Shown here: in pieces, positions 34,321-43,551 of the stretch
Position numbering within the stretch: the stretch's first letter is position 1
Layout: every line of letters begins with the position of its first letter
NCBI GenBank assembly: GCA_945876435.1
Contig: CAMCOD010000002.1
Coordinates: 1-64,000, forward strand
Length of the DNA stretch: 64,000 nucleotides
From: an uncultured Clostridia bacterium
GTDB lineage: Bacteria > Bacillota > Clostridia > Oscillospirales > Ruminococcaceae
Direction of reading: 5' to 3'
The notes under the pieces: model-generated
Told to the model about the DNA's origin: nothing
Seen by the model: only the letters and a program-made list of their open reading frames with translations
Database searches by the model: none
Position numbers and translations under genes: made by a program

Positions 34321-35253
34321 CTATTCTCCCGCATTGTCAGAGGCTTCCGCCGCTTCCGAAACATTCCCTTCGTCCTCCGCACCGTCTTCTCCGGAATCCA
34401 GCGCATCCATCGAGCTGCCTTGACCCCGGAAGGAGGTGATCACCAGCACATTGGTCACTTTTTCAATGTCCGCGGCTGGCTGCACCAGCGCGGTCATGGA
34501 TTTTCCGTCGCTTTCTGTGGCAATGCTGACCACCCGTCCAATGACCAGATCCTTAGGGAAAAGACCGGTGCTGCCGGCGGTGACGATAATATCGTCTTTC
34601 GCGGCTGTACTGTCCCGGGAAACCAGTTCCATGGCGCACATTCCCTGCTCCGCTGCTTCAATATTGCCGGTGAGCGTACCCATATCCCGGGTTCTGGCAT
34701 TGTAGCAGCCCACATGCAGAGCCGGGTCCAGAATCGTAGTTACTTTGGAGAAGGTCAGGCCCACCTCGGACACCCGGCCCACCAGGCCGTCATCGGTAAT
34801 GACCGGATCCAGGTACTCCACCCCATCCAGCGAACCTTTATCAATCGCAAAGGAGGAAAAACGGCTGTTGGGATCACGGCTGACCACAGAAGCCATCACA
34901 TATTCGTGATCTGGATGTTCTTCCTTCAGTCCCATAAACTTTTTCAGGCTTTCGTTTTCCCAGCGGTACTGTTCCAGCTCCACCTGGTTTTCCGTCAGAA
35001 CACGGATCTGCTCCTTTAGCTGCTGATTTTCCTCATAAACTTCATCGGCGTTCAGATAGCGGTCAAAAAAAGAGCCTACAGAACCACTGATGGAGGCAGT
35101 GACCTTCTGCAGCGGAACGGTCAGAAAGCTGACCACATTGGTGGCAACGGTGGATGTACCCTGAACCATAGAGGCTCGGAGCAGTAAGGCAAACAAAATC
35201 ACCGCGATCGCCACAAACAGTTTAAAGATTTTGCTTTGAAAGAATTCACTCAT
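34321..35253 (-). CDS. mreC: Rod shape-determining protein MreC
   Basis: 310 aa. One membrane anchor (FKLFVAIAVILFALLLRASM), a coiled coil (YEENQQLKEQIRVLTENQVELE) and the double beta-barrel domain (ASVVSRDPNSRFSSFAIDKG, VITDDGLVGRVSEVG, VTAGSTGLFPKDLVIGRV). A low-complexity acidic tail of ~30 residues ends the protein. Start at MSEFFQ (35253) with GGGAGG upstream; a 41-codon upstream extension has no RBS. Confidence 0.95.
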   Translation of the reverse strand: MSEFFQSKIFKLFVAIAVILFALLLRASMVQGTSTVATNVVSFLTVPLQKVTASISGSVGSFFDRYLNADEVYEENQQLKEQIRVLTENQVELEQYRWENESLKKFMGLKEEHPDHEYVMASVVSRDPNSRFSSFAIDKGSLDGVEYLDPVITDDGLVGRVSEVGLTFSKVTTILDPALHVGCYNARTRDMGTLTGNIEAAEQGMCAMELVSRDSTAAKDDIIVTAGSTGLFPKDLVIGRVVSIATESDGKSMTALVQPAADIEKVTNVLVITSFRGQGSSMDALDSGEDGAEDEGNVSEAAEASDNAGE

Positions 35254-35424
35254 TGATGGTTTCCTCCCGTTTCGGGGCATTATGATATTATTGTATCCGA
35301 AAGCCGCTGCCATCACAAGCAAAAGGCATGGCGGAATTGTGTCCAAAGCGAAAATTTTTCGGTACTTCCTCCACACAAGAAACGGCCATCGGCAAAATAC
35401 CGACGGCCGTATGTTGCTTATCTG

Positions 35425-36468
35425 TTAATAATGTGGCTCATCATCCGCAGACAGCAGCTCTTTCATGGTGTTGCTGTTTTCCAACAGTTTACCAGCGCCC
35501 TCTGCCACACAATCCAGTGGGTTTTCCGCAATCTGCACCGGCATACCGGTTTCTTTGGAGATCAGCTTATCCAGTCCCCGAAGCAGAGCGCCGCCGCCGG
35601 TCAGGGTAATGCCGTGGTCAATAATATCGGCGGACAGTTCCGGAGGCGTTTCCTCCAAGGTTGCCCGAATCGCGTCCAGAACGGTCATAACGGAATCTGC
35701 CAGAGCTTCACGGACTTCATCCGGGTAAATCATCATATTCTTTGGCAGACCATCGGACAGGTTTCTGCCCTTGATCTCCATGGGCTGCTCATCGTCATAG
35801 GGGTAAGCGGAGCCAATGTTGATCTTAATATCCTCAGCGGTACGGTCGCCAATGAGCAGATTGTATTTTTTCTTGACAAATTGGATGATATCGGAGTCAA
35901 ACTGGTCGCCGCCTACACGAACCGAACGGGACGCAACGATACCGCCCAGAGAGATCACAGCTACCTCGCTGGTGCCGCCGCCGATATCCACTACCATGCT
36001 GCCGGTGGCCTCAGAAACCGGCAGTTCCGCGCCAATGGCAGCAGCCATAGGCTCCTCAATGATCGCAACATGTCTTGCTCCGGCAGCCTGTGCGGCTTCC
36101 TTAACGGCACGGCGTTCTACAGGAGTAACACCGGAGGGGATGCAGATAACCACATTGGGACGGGCGAAGAAGGAGTTGTTGCAGGCTCTGCGGATAAAAA
36201 TCTGCAACATGCTTGCGGCAACGTCAAAATCGGCGATAACGCCGTCCTCCAGCGGGCGAACCGCTTTGATGGAGCCAGGGGTACGGCCAATTACGTCTTT
36301 GGCCTCCTGGCCAACGTATTTTACCTTATTGTTGCGGGTATCCACCGCTACAACAGAGGGCTCCCGCATAATAATGCCTTTGCCCCTCATAAAAATCAGA
36401 GTGTTTGCGGTACCCAGATCGATACCAATGTCTTTGCCGAATCCGAAGTTCATATCAAATCCTGCCAT
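35425..36468 (-). CDS. mreB: Rod shape-determining actin MreB
   Basis: 347 aa actin homologue. Phosphate 1 KDIGIDLGTANTLIFM, connect 1 and VVICIPSGVTPVERRAV, phosphate 2 GSMVVDIGGGTSEVAVISLG, and adenosine motif GITLTGGGALLRGLDKLI. It forms membrane filaments that guide wall synthesis. The ATG at 36468 is preceded by AGGAGG. First gene of mreB-mreC-mreD-PBP2; 171 bp separate it from mreC. Confidence 0.97.
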   Translation of the reverse strand: MAGFDMNFGFGKDIGIDLGTANTLIFMRGKGIIMREPSVVAVDTRNNKVKYVGQEAKDVIGRTPGSIKAVRPLEDGVIADFDVAASMLQIFIRRACNNSFFARPNVVICIPSGVTPVERRAVKEAAQAAGARHVAIIEEPMAAAIGAELPVSEATGSMVVDIGGGTSEVAVISLGGIVASRSVRVGGDQFDSDIIQFVKKKYNLLIGDRTAEDIKINIGSAYPYDDEQPMEIKGRNLSDGLPKNMMIYPDEVREALADSVMTVLDAIRATLEETPPELSADIIDHGITLTGGGALLRGLDKLISKETGMPVQIAENPLDCVAEGAGKLLENSNTMKELLSADDEPHY

Positions 36469-36602
36469 GTACGTTCCTCCTAATCGTTTTCTGCTGTCTA
36501 TGGTCAAACCGCCGCCCTCGCAGCGGAAAATTTTCTGTTTTTCCATTCTTTTCTGCCAGAGTTTCCTTAAGGGCACGATAACCCATAATGGACTATTTTT
36601 CT

Positions 36603-36631
36603 ATTATATCTTGTCAAAAGCAATTTCTCAA
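36603..36631 (-). promoter_or_regulatory. Promoter of the mre operon
   Basis: Minus strand -35 TTGAGA (36626-36631), 17 bp, -10 TATAAT (36603-36608), about 130 bp before the mreB start. Confidence 0.78.
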
Positions 36632-36746
36632 CCGGAAATTTTTGAATTTTCGGCGAATGTTAAAATGTTGTAGAAAGCCATAAAAAGAAAAGATCTGAGT
36701 AGGTCCTTCCTGTGCAGTTTTCTGTGCTTTTCCGGCCCAAAACGGC

Positions 36747-36780
36747 AGAAAAGCAGCCCTGTTTCCAAGGCTGCTTTTCT
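36747..36780. terminator. Terminator after the ParB-fold gene
   Basis: AGAAAAGCAGCC pairs perfectly with GGCTGCTTTTCT around a 10-base loop. Located 11 bp after the minus-strand gene at 36792-37397. Confidence 0.85.
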
Positions 36781-36791
36781 TTATGGAACGC

Positions 36792-37397
36792 TCATCCTCT
36801 GCCGAAAAAGTCGTCACAGAATTGATGCCATAAAACGCAGTAATCCGGATGACTCAGCAGGCGCAGATCTTTTGGCGTATACACGCCTCTTGCCTGCGCT
36901 TCTCTGGCAAAGGCGAAAATATAGTCGCCGGCGCTGCTGAGAAAGCCTTTCACCTTCCTGAATCCTTTTTGATTGGCGGCGTAAAGGCGGGTATGCCCAT
37001 CCAGAGACAGATATCTGCCTTCATATTCCATCAATGGGATCACCACATCCTCCGGCTTATGGATAAAGGTGGACACCTGCGCCACCTTATCCGCATCCGC
37101 GTAGAATTGAGAGGGCTGAATAGCTTCGATTTCCACATCAAACAGCTCAACCGGTGGGAACTGAGCCACGATCCGGCCATTTTTATCATAGATCCTGCTG
37201 ATATGCTCCGCATAGAAGCGGAATTCCTCGATCACCGGAGGATAATAGGCCGCAGGCTGGCCAGAGATCACCGCTTCGCCAGCAGAAAGGATCTCTACCG
37301 CAAAGGGCAGTCCTTCCGCTAAAAAGGCTCCATGCTGGGCCAGGACCACCGGCGAAAACCGGGGATCATCGTAGGCGTCGATTCGTTTGATTTCCAT
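36792..37397 (-). CDS. ParB/sulfiredoxin-fold domain protein
   Basis: 201 aa. The central region VIPLMEYEGRYLSLDGHTRL continuing YAANQKGFRKVKGF is the ParB/Srx nuclease-like fold (conserved DGHTR-x-YAA). There is no helix-turn-helix and no partition partner, so it is not a chromosome-partition ParB. Solitary proteins of this fold are NTP-binding or nuclease/reductase enzymes of unknown role. Start at 37397 after AAAGGGG; an in-frame extension upstream crosses a terminator. Confidence 0.7.
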   Translation of the reverse strand: MEIKRIDAYDDPRFSPVVLAQHGAFLAEGLPFAVEILSAGEAVISGQPAAYYPPVIEEFRFYAEHISRIYDKNGRIVAQFPPVELFDVEIEAIQPSQFYADADKVAQVSTFIHKPEDVVIPLMEYEGRYLSLDGHTRLYAANQKGFRKVKGFLSSAGDYIFAFAREAQARGVYTPKDLRLLSHPDYCVLWHQFCDDFFGRG

Positions 37398-37488
37398 CGC
37401 TTTTCCCCTTTCTTTTCTGCGCCGCTCCATCAAACCAAGCTTATTGTAGCACAGAATAAGACCTTTGTCATTCTTCATACCGCAGAAA

Positions 37489-37526
37489 CAGACAAGACCA
37501 TCCTTTTCAGGATGGTCTTGTCTGTT
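37489..37526. terminator. Terminator of the peptide ABC operon
   Basis: ACAGACAAGACCATCC pairs with GGATGGTCTTGTCTGT around TTTTCA. About 70 bp after the last ABC gene on the minus strand; a weaker AACAGCA/TGCTGTT hairpin with a T-run lies directly after that gene near 37,560-37,580. Confidence 0.88.
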
Positions 37527-37595
37527 AAAACAACGATTCACGGATGATAAAACACGGACAAAACAGCACAACGCTGCTGTTTCTGTTATGCTGCC

Positions 37596-38558
37596 TTAAT
37601 ACAGATGGCAGGAAACAAAGTGGCCCGGTTCCACTTCCTTCTGTTCCGGTCTTTGCTCCAGACACTCCGGTCTGCATTTGCTGCAGCGGGCAGCGAACGG
37701 ACAACCTTTTGGAAGATTGATGGTGCTGGGGATATCGCCTTCCAGAATAATGCGCTCTTTCTTGTAGTTTGGATCCGGGATCGGAACCGCAGACAACAGC
37801 GCCTCGGTATATGGATGCAGCGGATTCTTATACAGCATATCCTTCGGAGCTGTTTCCACAACGAAGCCAAGGTACATAACCGCGATGCGGTCGGAAATCA
37901 TCTCAACAACGGACAGGTCGTGGGAAATGAACACATAGGTCAGGTTGTATTTTTCCTGCAGATTGTGGAGCAGGTTCAGAACCTGAGCCTGAATGGATAC
38001 GTCCAGAGCGGAGATCGGTTCGTCGGCGATGATCAGGCTTGGACGAACGGTCAGGGCTCTCGCAATGCCGATACGCTGTTTCTGGCCGCCGGAGAACTCA
38101 TGCGGATAGCGCTGGGCGTGCTTATCGCTGAGGCCTACAATGCCCAGCAGCTCGTTTACGATCTTCATTCTCTCCTGCGGAGTCATATTGGTGTGGATCA
38201 GAAGCGGCTCCTCAATCAGCTCAGAGACCCGCATACGAGGATTTAAGCTTCCTGCCGGGTCCTGGAAGATCATCTGCATATCTTTTCTCAGCGGGCGCAT
38301 TTCGTCCTGAGAAATTTTGGAGATTTCTTTTCCCTGGAACCAAATCTCGCCGGAATCCGGGGTCAGAAGGCGGTTGATAAGACGGCCTGTGGTGGATTTA
38401 CCGCAGCCGGACTCGCCAACGATGGAGAAAGTCTCGCCCTCGTAAACATCAAAGCTTACATTGTTTACAGCGTGAACAAACTTGGTCGGTTGTCCCAGAA
38501 GGGATTTGCCGACAGGAAAGGTTTTTGAAACATTTTTCAAAGAAAGAATTTTTTCCAT
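37596..38558 (-). CDS. oppF: Oligopeptide ABC transporter ATPase (OppF type)
   Basis: 320 aa. Walker [18 protein letters not shown], signature [16 protein letters not shown], Walker [15 protein letters not shown]-loop [10 protein letters not shown], and the peptide-transporter C-terminal extension with Cys motif ([20 protein letters not shown]) that can hold an iron-sulfur cluster in this family. Pairs with the OppD-type ATPase encoded just upstream (12 bp gap). Confidence 0.94.
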   Translation of the reverse strand: MEKILSLKNVSKTFPVGKSLLGQPTKFVHAVNNVSFDVYEGETFSIVGESGCGKSTTGRLINRLLTPDSGEIWFQGKEISKISQDEMRPLRKDMQMIFQDPAGSLNPRMRVSELIEEPLLIHTNMTPQERMKIVNELLGIVGLSDKHAQRYPHEFSGGQKQRIGIARALTVRPSLIIADEPISALDVSIQAQVLNLLHNLQEKYNLTYVFISHDLSVVEMISDRIAVMYLGFVVETAPKDMLYKNPLHPYTEALLSAVPIPDPNYKKERIILEGDIPSTINLPKGCPFAARCSKCRPECLEQRPEQKEVEPGHFVSCHLY

Positions 38559-38570
38559 AATCTACTCCCC

Positions 38571-39551
38571 TTATCCTTCTTGTTTAAGCCAACATCTGCA
38601 TCTTTGGTTTTCGCCGACTACAACCAAATCTGGCTCTTGCGTTCTGCATTTTTCGGTGGCGTATTTACATCTTGGTGCGAAGCGGCAACCCTGCGGCATG
38701 GAGGCCAGATCAGGAACGCTGCCCGGGATGCTTGGGAGGACTTTAACACCGGAACCCAGCTTTGGCACAGAAGCGATCAGGCCCTGGGTGTATGGATGGG
38801 TCGGATTGTTGAAGAGTACCTCAACAGGGGCTTCTTCCACAATTTTACCAGCGTACATAACGATAACGCGGGAGCACATTTCAGCAACAACGCCCAGGTC
38901 GTGGGTAATCAGAAGGATACTGGATCCTTCTTCTTTCTGGATCTTTTTCATCAGGTCCAAAATCTGCGCCTGAATGGTTACGTCCAGCGCCGTAGTCGGC
39001 TCGTCGGCGATCAGCAGCTTCGGATCGCAGCTCATAGCCATGGCGATCATAACACGCTGGCTCATACCGCCGGAGAGCTGGTGGGGGTAGTTCTTCAAAA
39101 CGCGCTGCGGGTCAGGGATACCGACCTTTTTCAGCATCTCAGCAGCATGATTTCTGGCTTCTTCTTTGGACATCTTGGTATGTAAACGAATGCCTTCGAT
39201 CATCTGCTTGTCAATGCGCATGGATGGGTTCAGGCTGCTCATCGGCTCCTGGAAAATCATGCTCATTTTGCCGCCGCGGATATCCCGGATTTCGGCATCG
39301 GAGGCTTTGAGCAGGTCAACCCCATCAAAAACGATCTCACCGTTGGTTACTTTACCGGGAGTATCCTTCAATAACTGCATAATGGACAGGGAGGTTACAC
39401 TCTTGCCGCAGCCGGACTCACCTACCAGACCCAGAATCTCGCCTTTATAAATATCAAAGGAGATATTATGAACAGCCGTCACGCTGCTTTTTTTGCTGGA
39501 GAAGAATTCGGTGCGTAAATCTTTAACTTTAAGTAATACTTCTTGTGACAT
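38571..39551 (-). CDS. oppD: Oligopeptide ABC transporter ATPase (OppD type)
   Basis: 326 aa. Walker [21 protein letters not shown], signature [16 protein letters not shown], Walker [14 protein letters not shown], and C-terminal oligopeptide-type tail [20 protein letters not shown]. Start at 39551 chosen by GAAAGGAG; an ATG eight codons upstream has no RBS. Forms a heterodimer with OppF. Confidence 0.94.
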   Translation of the reverse strand: MSQEVLLKVKDLRTEFFSSKKSSVTAVHNISFDIYKGEILGLVGESGCGKSVTSLSIMQLLKDTPGKVTNGEIVFDGVDLLKASDAEIRDIRGGKMSMIFQEPMSSLNPSMRIDKQMIEGIRLHTKMSKEEARNHAAEMLKKVGIPDPQRVLKNYPHQLSGGMSQRVMIAMAMSCDPKLLIADEPTTALDVTIQAQILDLMKKIQKEEGSSILLITHDLGVVAEMCSRVIVMYAGKIVEEAPVEVLFNNPTHPYTQGLIASVPKLGSGVKVLPSIPGSVPDLASMPQGCRFAPRCKYATEKCRTQEPDLVVVGENQRCRCWLKQEG

Positions 39552-39579
39552 ACTCGTACTCCTTTCAGCACTCAATCAA

Positions 39580-40506
39580 TTACTTGATTTTTGGGTCGAG
39601 AGTATCTCTTAAACCATCGCCAAAGAGGTTAAATGCAAGTACGGTAACAAAGATGACCAGACCTGGCAGATAAACCATGTGCGGCGCTGTTGTCAAGTAA
39701 CTTCTACTCTGTGAAAGCATTGCGCCCCATTCAGGGTCGGTAACATTAGCACCAAAGCCCAAGAAGCTCAAGGAAGAGGCTGCCATAATGGCAGAACCGA
39801 TTCTCATGGTAAAGTTAACGATCAGAGACTGGATGGTACCTGGGAAGATGTGCACAAACAGCAGACGGCCGTCCTTGCAGCCCAGGCTGCGTGCAACCTC
39901 AACATACAGGGAGTTTTTTACAGCCAAAGTTGCGCTTCGCATGATACGCGCGAAGCTTGGTACCGTAAATACCGCAACCGCGATGAATACGTTTACGATA
40001 CCAGGGCCGAGAATCGCCACAATGGCGATGGCCAGCAGGATATCCGGGAAGCTGAACAGAACGTCAGCGCCGCGCATAACCAGCATTTCCAGCCAGCCGC
40101 CGTAGTAGCCGGCCAAAAGTCCCAGCACAGTACCCAAAGCGGCACCCACGATAACGGAGGACAGGGATACGCCCAGAGTCAGAGGTGCACCGGCCAGGAT
40201 ACGGCTGAAGATATCGCGGCCAAATTGGTCTGTACCGAACCAGTGTTCTGCGCTTGGGCCGGCCAGCAGGTTGTCATAGTCGTAGGCTGCCGGATCGTAA
40301 GGAGCCAAAGACGGACCGGCAATGGCGATGATCAGCAGGAATACCATGACAACAAAAGCAACAACAGCAGTTTTTCTCTTCATGAATTTCTTAATAAATT
40401 CTTTTGTCTTACTGCTTTTGTCCGCGATAATATTTTCATCGATGTAATTTTCTTCGAAAGACAGATTGTTCTGTAACTGTTCATTCTGATTCTGTGTATT
40501 AGACAT
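39580..40506 (-). CDS. oppC: Oligopeptide ABC permease (OppC type)
   Basis: 308 aa. Cytoplasmic N-terminus rich in Asn/Gln, then six membrane segments; the N-terminal OppC_N part (LAPYDPAAYDYDNLLAGPSA, HWFGTDQFGRDIFSRILAGA) and the EAA-like loop facing the ATPase (VEVARSLGCKDGRLLFVHIF) are clear. Strong RBS GAGGAGG. Middle of the operon, 28 bp before oppD. Confidence 0.94.
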   Translation of the reverse strand: MSNTQNQNEQLQNNLSFEENYIDENIIADKSSKTKEFIKKFMKRKTAVVAFVVMVFLLIIAIAGPSLAPYDPAAYDYDNLLAGPSAEHWFGTDQFGRDIFSRILAGAPLTLGVSLSSVIVGAALGTVLGLLAGYYGGWLEMLVMRGADVLFSFPDILLAIAIVAILGPGIVNVFIAVAVFTVPSFARIMRSATLAVKNSLYVEVARSLGCKDGRLLFVHIFPGTIQSLIVNFTMRIGSAIMAASSLSFLGFGANVTDPEWGAMLSQSRSYLTTAPHMVYLPGLVIFVTVLAFNLFGDGLRDTLDPKIK

Positions 40507-40524
40507 AATATCCTCCTCTTACTG

Positions 40525-41445
40525 TTAATCGTAACGGATTTTTGGATTAATTACGCCGTAGAGCACATCGACGATCAAGTTGATCAGAACATACTGAAGC
40601 GCAAAGATCATCAAAAGCCCCTGAATGGTCGGATAATCGCGGTACGCGATGGAGTCAACCAGAAGACGGCCCATACCTGGGATAGAGAAGATGGTTTCGG
40701 TGATAACCGAACCGGACAGCAGACCGCCGATCTGCAGACCAAGGATGGTAACAACCTGGATCAGAGAGTTTTTGAACGCATGGCGGAACATAACGATGGA
40801 CTCTTTCTGTCCTTTTGCTCTCGCGGTGCGGACATAGTCCTCACGCAGAGTTTCCAGCATGGAGGAACGGGAGTATCTGGCCAGAGTTGCCATAATACCG
40901 GTACCCATTACGATAGAGGGCAGAATCAGGCTTTTCCAACTGTCCAGACCACCGGAAGGCAGCCAGCCAAGGTTAACGGAGAAGATCTGAATACCCATCA
41001 AACCAAGCCAGAAACCAGGAGCCGACAAGCCGGTGATGGCAAAGAGCATACCGCCAAGGTCGATCCAGGTGCCTCGTTTGATGGCACAGATTACACCGAT
41101 AAAAATACCTACAACAGGCGCCCAAATCAGACCGGCAAATACCAGCTGAATCGTAAATTTAAATCTGGACAGGATCAATTCTGTTACCGGGATATTGGAT
41201 TTTAAGCTTCGGCCCATATCTCCTCTGAATAGGTCTTTCATGTAATCAATATACTGAACGATCAACGGGTCGTTCAGGCCAAATTCCTCACGGATCGCCT
41301 CAACTTCTTCCGGAGTCGCCTCAACGCCGGCCAGCGTTCTTGCCGGGTCACCAGGCAGCAGATGGATAAACATGAAGACAAAGATCGAGATTACGAGCAT
41401 CAATGGAATTGTTTGCAATAAACGTTTGACAATGTAACGCCCCAT
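40525..41445 (-). CDS. oppB: Oligopeptide ABC permease (OppB type)
   Basis: 306 aa. Begins MGRYIVKRLLQTIPLMLVIS, followed by the hallmark LLPGDPARTLAG and EFGLNDPLIVQYIDYMKDLF, six membrane segments and EAA loop YVRTARAKGQKESIVMFRHA. Dipeptide/nickel/oligopeptide members cannot be separated by sequence alone. Downstream of an intercistronic hairpin that may lower its expression relative to the binding protein. Confidence 0.94.
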   Translation of the reverse strand: MGRYIVKRLLQTIPLMLVISIFVFMFIHLLPGDPARTLAGVEATPEEVEAIREEFGLNDPLIVQYIDYMKDLFRGDMGRSLKSNIPVTELILSRFKFTIQLVFAGLIWAPVVGIFIGVICAIKRGTWIDLGGMLFAITGLSAPGFWLGLMGIQIFSVNLGWLPSGGLDSWKSLILPSIVMGTGIMATLARYSRSSMLETLREDYVRTARAKGQKESIVMFRHAFKNSLIQVVTILGLQIGGLLSGSVITETIFSIPGMGRLLVDSIAYRDYPTIQGLLMIFALQYVLINLIVDVLYGVINPKIRYD

Positions 41446-41465
41446 TAAAAATGCCTCCCTTTAGA

Positions 41466-41500
41466 AAGAAAAGGAGTAGCTTGACACTACTCCTTTTCTT
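41466..41500 (-). terminator. Intercistronic hairpin between binding protein and permeases
   Basis: A 14-bp perfect stem (41466-41479 with 41487-41500, AAGAAAAGGAGTAG and complement) with a seven-base loop and T-rich 3' side. Typical partial terminator or mRNA-stabilising hairpin giving excess binding protein over permease. Confidence 0.85.
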
Positions 41501-41535
41501 ATTGTCACTTCGTGAATCGTGCCAATTATTAACGA

Positions 41536-43185
41536 TTAATGTTCCAGACCTACGGTTCTGAATACCATTACGCCGCCTGGTTTGTACTGCAGGCCAGTTA
41601 CATAAGATTTGTAAGCGTTGATGGTGTTATCGTTGCCGAGGAAGATCCATGGGCATTCTTCCCAAGCGATAGCCTGTGCTTTTGCGTAAGCTTCAGCGAT
41701 TTCTTTGGAATCAACCATCTTCAGAGCGTCGTCAAGGAGCTGGTTAAATTCTTCATTGTTCCAGAAAGCAGTATTGTAGCCGTTTGGTGGGAATTTATCG
41801 CCATGGAGAATATTTCTCATGGAACCGTCAGCCTCATAAGAACCGGAGGACCAGTTTACATACCACATCTGAACGGTGGTGTCTTCCAGAGGAGCGGAGG
41901 TTTTCTCTGCGTTAGCAGTGGATTCGTTTGGCAGCAGAACAACGTCGATATTGATGTCAGCAAGCTGCTGCTGTACGAAGGTTGCGCCCTTCTGCTCAAT
42001 AGTGGTGTTGTCTACGATGATTTCTACAGTGAAGCCATCTTCATAGCCGGCTTCTTTCATCAGTTCTTTTGCTTTGTCCAGATCCTTGGTGTAAGGAGTC
42101 TGTTCAGAGTAGTACAGAATGGAGTCGGAGAAGATAGAGGTTGGAGCTTTTGCATAGCCGTTGAATACAACTTTTGCATAAGCTTCGCTGTCGAATGCGT
42201 AGTTGCAAGCCTGACGAACTCTTACATCAGAGAATGGTTTTCTTCCGTCTGGGAGAGCCCACTGGGTGTTCAGAGTAACATAGCGGTAAGTAGTAGCAGG
42301 AGCAACGTCGATCACGATGGAAGGATCGTTTTCGATCAAAGATACGTCTGTTACAGGAACTGGGGTGATAACATCGGCTTCGCCGGTCTGCAGCATAGCC
42401 AGACGAGCTGCGTCTTCCGGTACAACCTGGAAGGTCAGGCTGTCAACGGAAGGACCTTCCTGCCAGTAGTTTTCATTGCGGACCATCTTGGTGTAACCGC
42501 CGTCTACACGCTCAGAAAGGATGAATGGACCGGTACCTGCGGAATGTTTTGCCAGGTAATCGCTCGCATCTTCCATAGCCATCGCTTTTGGAGAAACGAT
42601 TCTGAACTGGGTGATCTTGTTGATAAAGGTGTTGTTTGGTTCTTTCAGTTTGATGGTAACAACATAGTCGCTTTCAACGATAACGTCTTCCCATGCAGAG
42701 ATGGTTCTCTTCAGGGTCAGGCTGTCGTCGGCAAGGCCGCGTTCATATACTGCTCTTACAGAAGCAGCGTTGAAGTCCTCGCCGTCATGGAACTTGATGC
42801 CTTCATTCAGAATAAAGGTGTAGCTGAGACCGTCTTCGGAAACGGACCACTCTTTTGCCAGCAGAGGAACAACATTGGTGTTCTCATCGAAGGTCAGCAG
42901 AGTTTCGTACATTTCATTGGTGATCTGGTTGGAGATACCATTGGAAGAACGGTGTGGGTCCAGATGAGTTGCGTCAGCCTGGAGAGCAACGACCAGATCG
43001 TTGTCAGCGGATTTTGCGGTAGAGGTCTCGGTTTTGTTCTCTGTTTTGTTTTCTGTCTTGTTCTCCGTGCTGGTGCTTGGAGTGTTTGCAGATTCCTGGC
43101 TTCCTTCTGATTGTTTGTTAGAAGAGCAAGCTGCAAAGCTAAGCATCATAGCGCCCGCAAGCAAGAGAGATACTAACTTTTTCAT
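41536..43185 (-). CDS. Peptide-binding lipoprotein, SBP family 5
   Basis: 549 aa. Lipoprotein signal MKKLVSLLLAGAMMLSFAAC with the lipidated Cys at residue 20, then a flexible linker containing the near-tandem TENK repeat (TENKTENKTENKTETS). The mature domain is SBP_bac_5 (ADATHLDPHRSSNGISNQIT, YTFILNEGIKFHDGEDFNAA, ARLAMLQTGEADVI, RVRQACNYAFD). Captures peptides outside the membrane for the OppBCDF complex. AGAAAGGAAG precedes the ATG at 43185. First gene of the operon and, by the hairpin after it, probably the most expressed. Confidence 0.95.
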   Translation of the reverse strand: MKKLVSLLLAGAMMLSFAACSSNKQSEGSQESANTPSTSTENKTENKTENKTETSTAKSADNDLVVALQADATHLDPHRSSNGISNQITNEMYETLLTFDENTNVVPLLAKEWSVSEDGLSYTFILNEGIKFHDGEDFNAASVRAVYERGLADDSLTLKRTISAWEDVIVESDYVVTIKLKEPNNTFINKITQFRIVSPKAMAMEDASDYLAKHSAGTGPFILSERVDGGYTKMVRNENYWQEGPSVDSLTFQVVPEDAARLAMLQTGEADVITPVPVTDVSLIENDPSIVIDVAPATTYRYVTLNTQWALPDGRKPFSDVRVRQACNYAFDSEAYAKVVFNGYAKAPTSIFSDSILYYSEQTPYTKDLDKAKELMKEAGYEDGFTVEIIVDNTTIEQKGATFVQQQLADINIDVVLLPNESTANAEKTSAPLEDTTVQMWYVNWSSGSYEADGSMRNILHGDKFPPNGYNTAFWNNEEFNQLLDDALKMVDSKEIAEAYAKAQAIAWEECPWIFLGNDNTINAYKSYVTGLQYKPGGVMVFRTVGLEH

Positions 43186-43334
43186 GAATGGGTCTTCCTT
43201 TCTCAAAAAATTTTTCTCCTTTGGTTTATTGCAAAACCGTTTTCACGGTCAGGCACAAGGGTAAATACAGTCGATTCGTTGCAAAGTTTGTAGAAAATTC
43301 ATCGGTTCTTCATAACGAATTTAACTTTAAGCTC

Positions 43335-43363
43335 ATTATACCTCCTATTTGCGAAATATACAA
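43335..43363 (-). promoter_or_regulatory. Promoter of the peptide ABC operon
   Basis: Minus strand -35 TTGTAT (43358-43363), 17 bp, -10 TATAAT (43335-43340), giving a ~140-nt leader with no recognised aptamer. The rest of the 43,186-43,551 gap is AT-rich; nothing else was seen in it. Confidence 0.75.
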
Positions 43364-43551
43364 TGATTTTTTTTACTATCTTTCTGTTTTTAGTCGCTTT
43401 GGACAGGATTTCCTTTTACTCTTTGTTTGTTCATACAGGAAACCGTAGTCATTGTGAAAAATTTGTTGTTATATTTCACAATTTAACGAAAGTTGTTTTA
43501 ATAAATGAGCTAAGAAACGCATTGAAGCGCTAAGGTATGGATCTTCCGGTC

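Noticed and set aside
31697..36468. Complete division (dcw) or min cluster
   Set aside because: Only mreBCD, PBP2 and minD are present; minC, minE and fts genes are not in the window.
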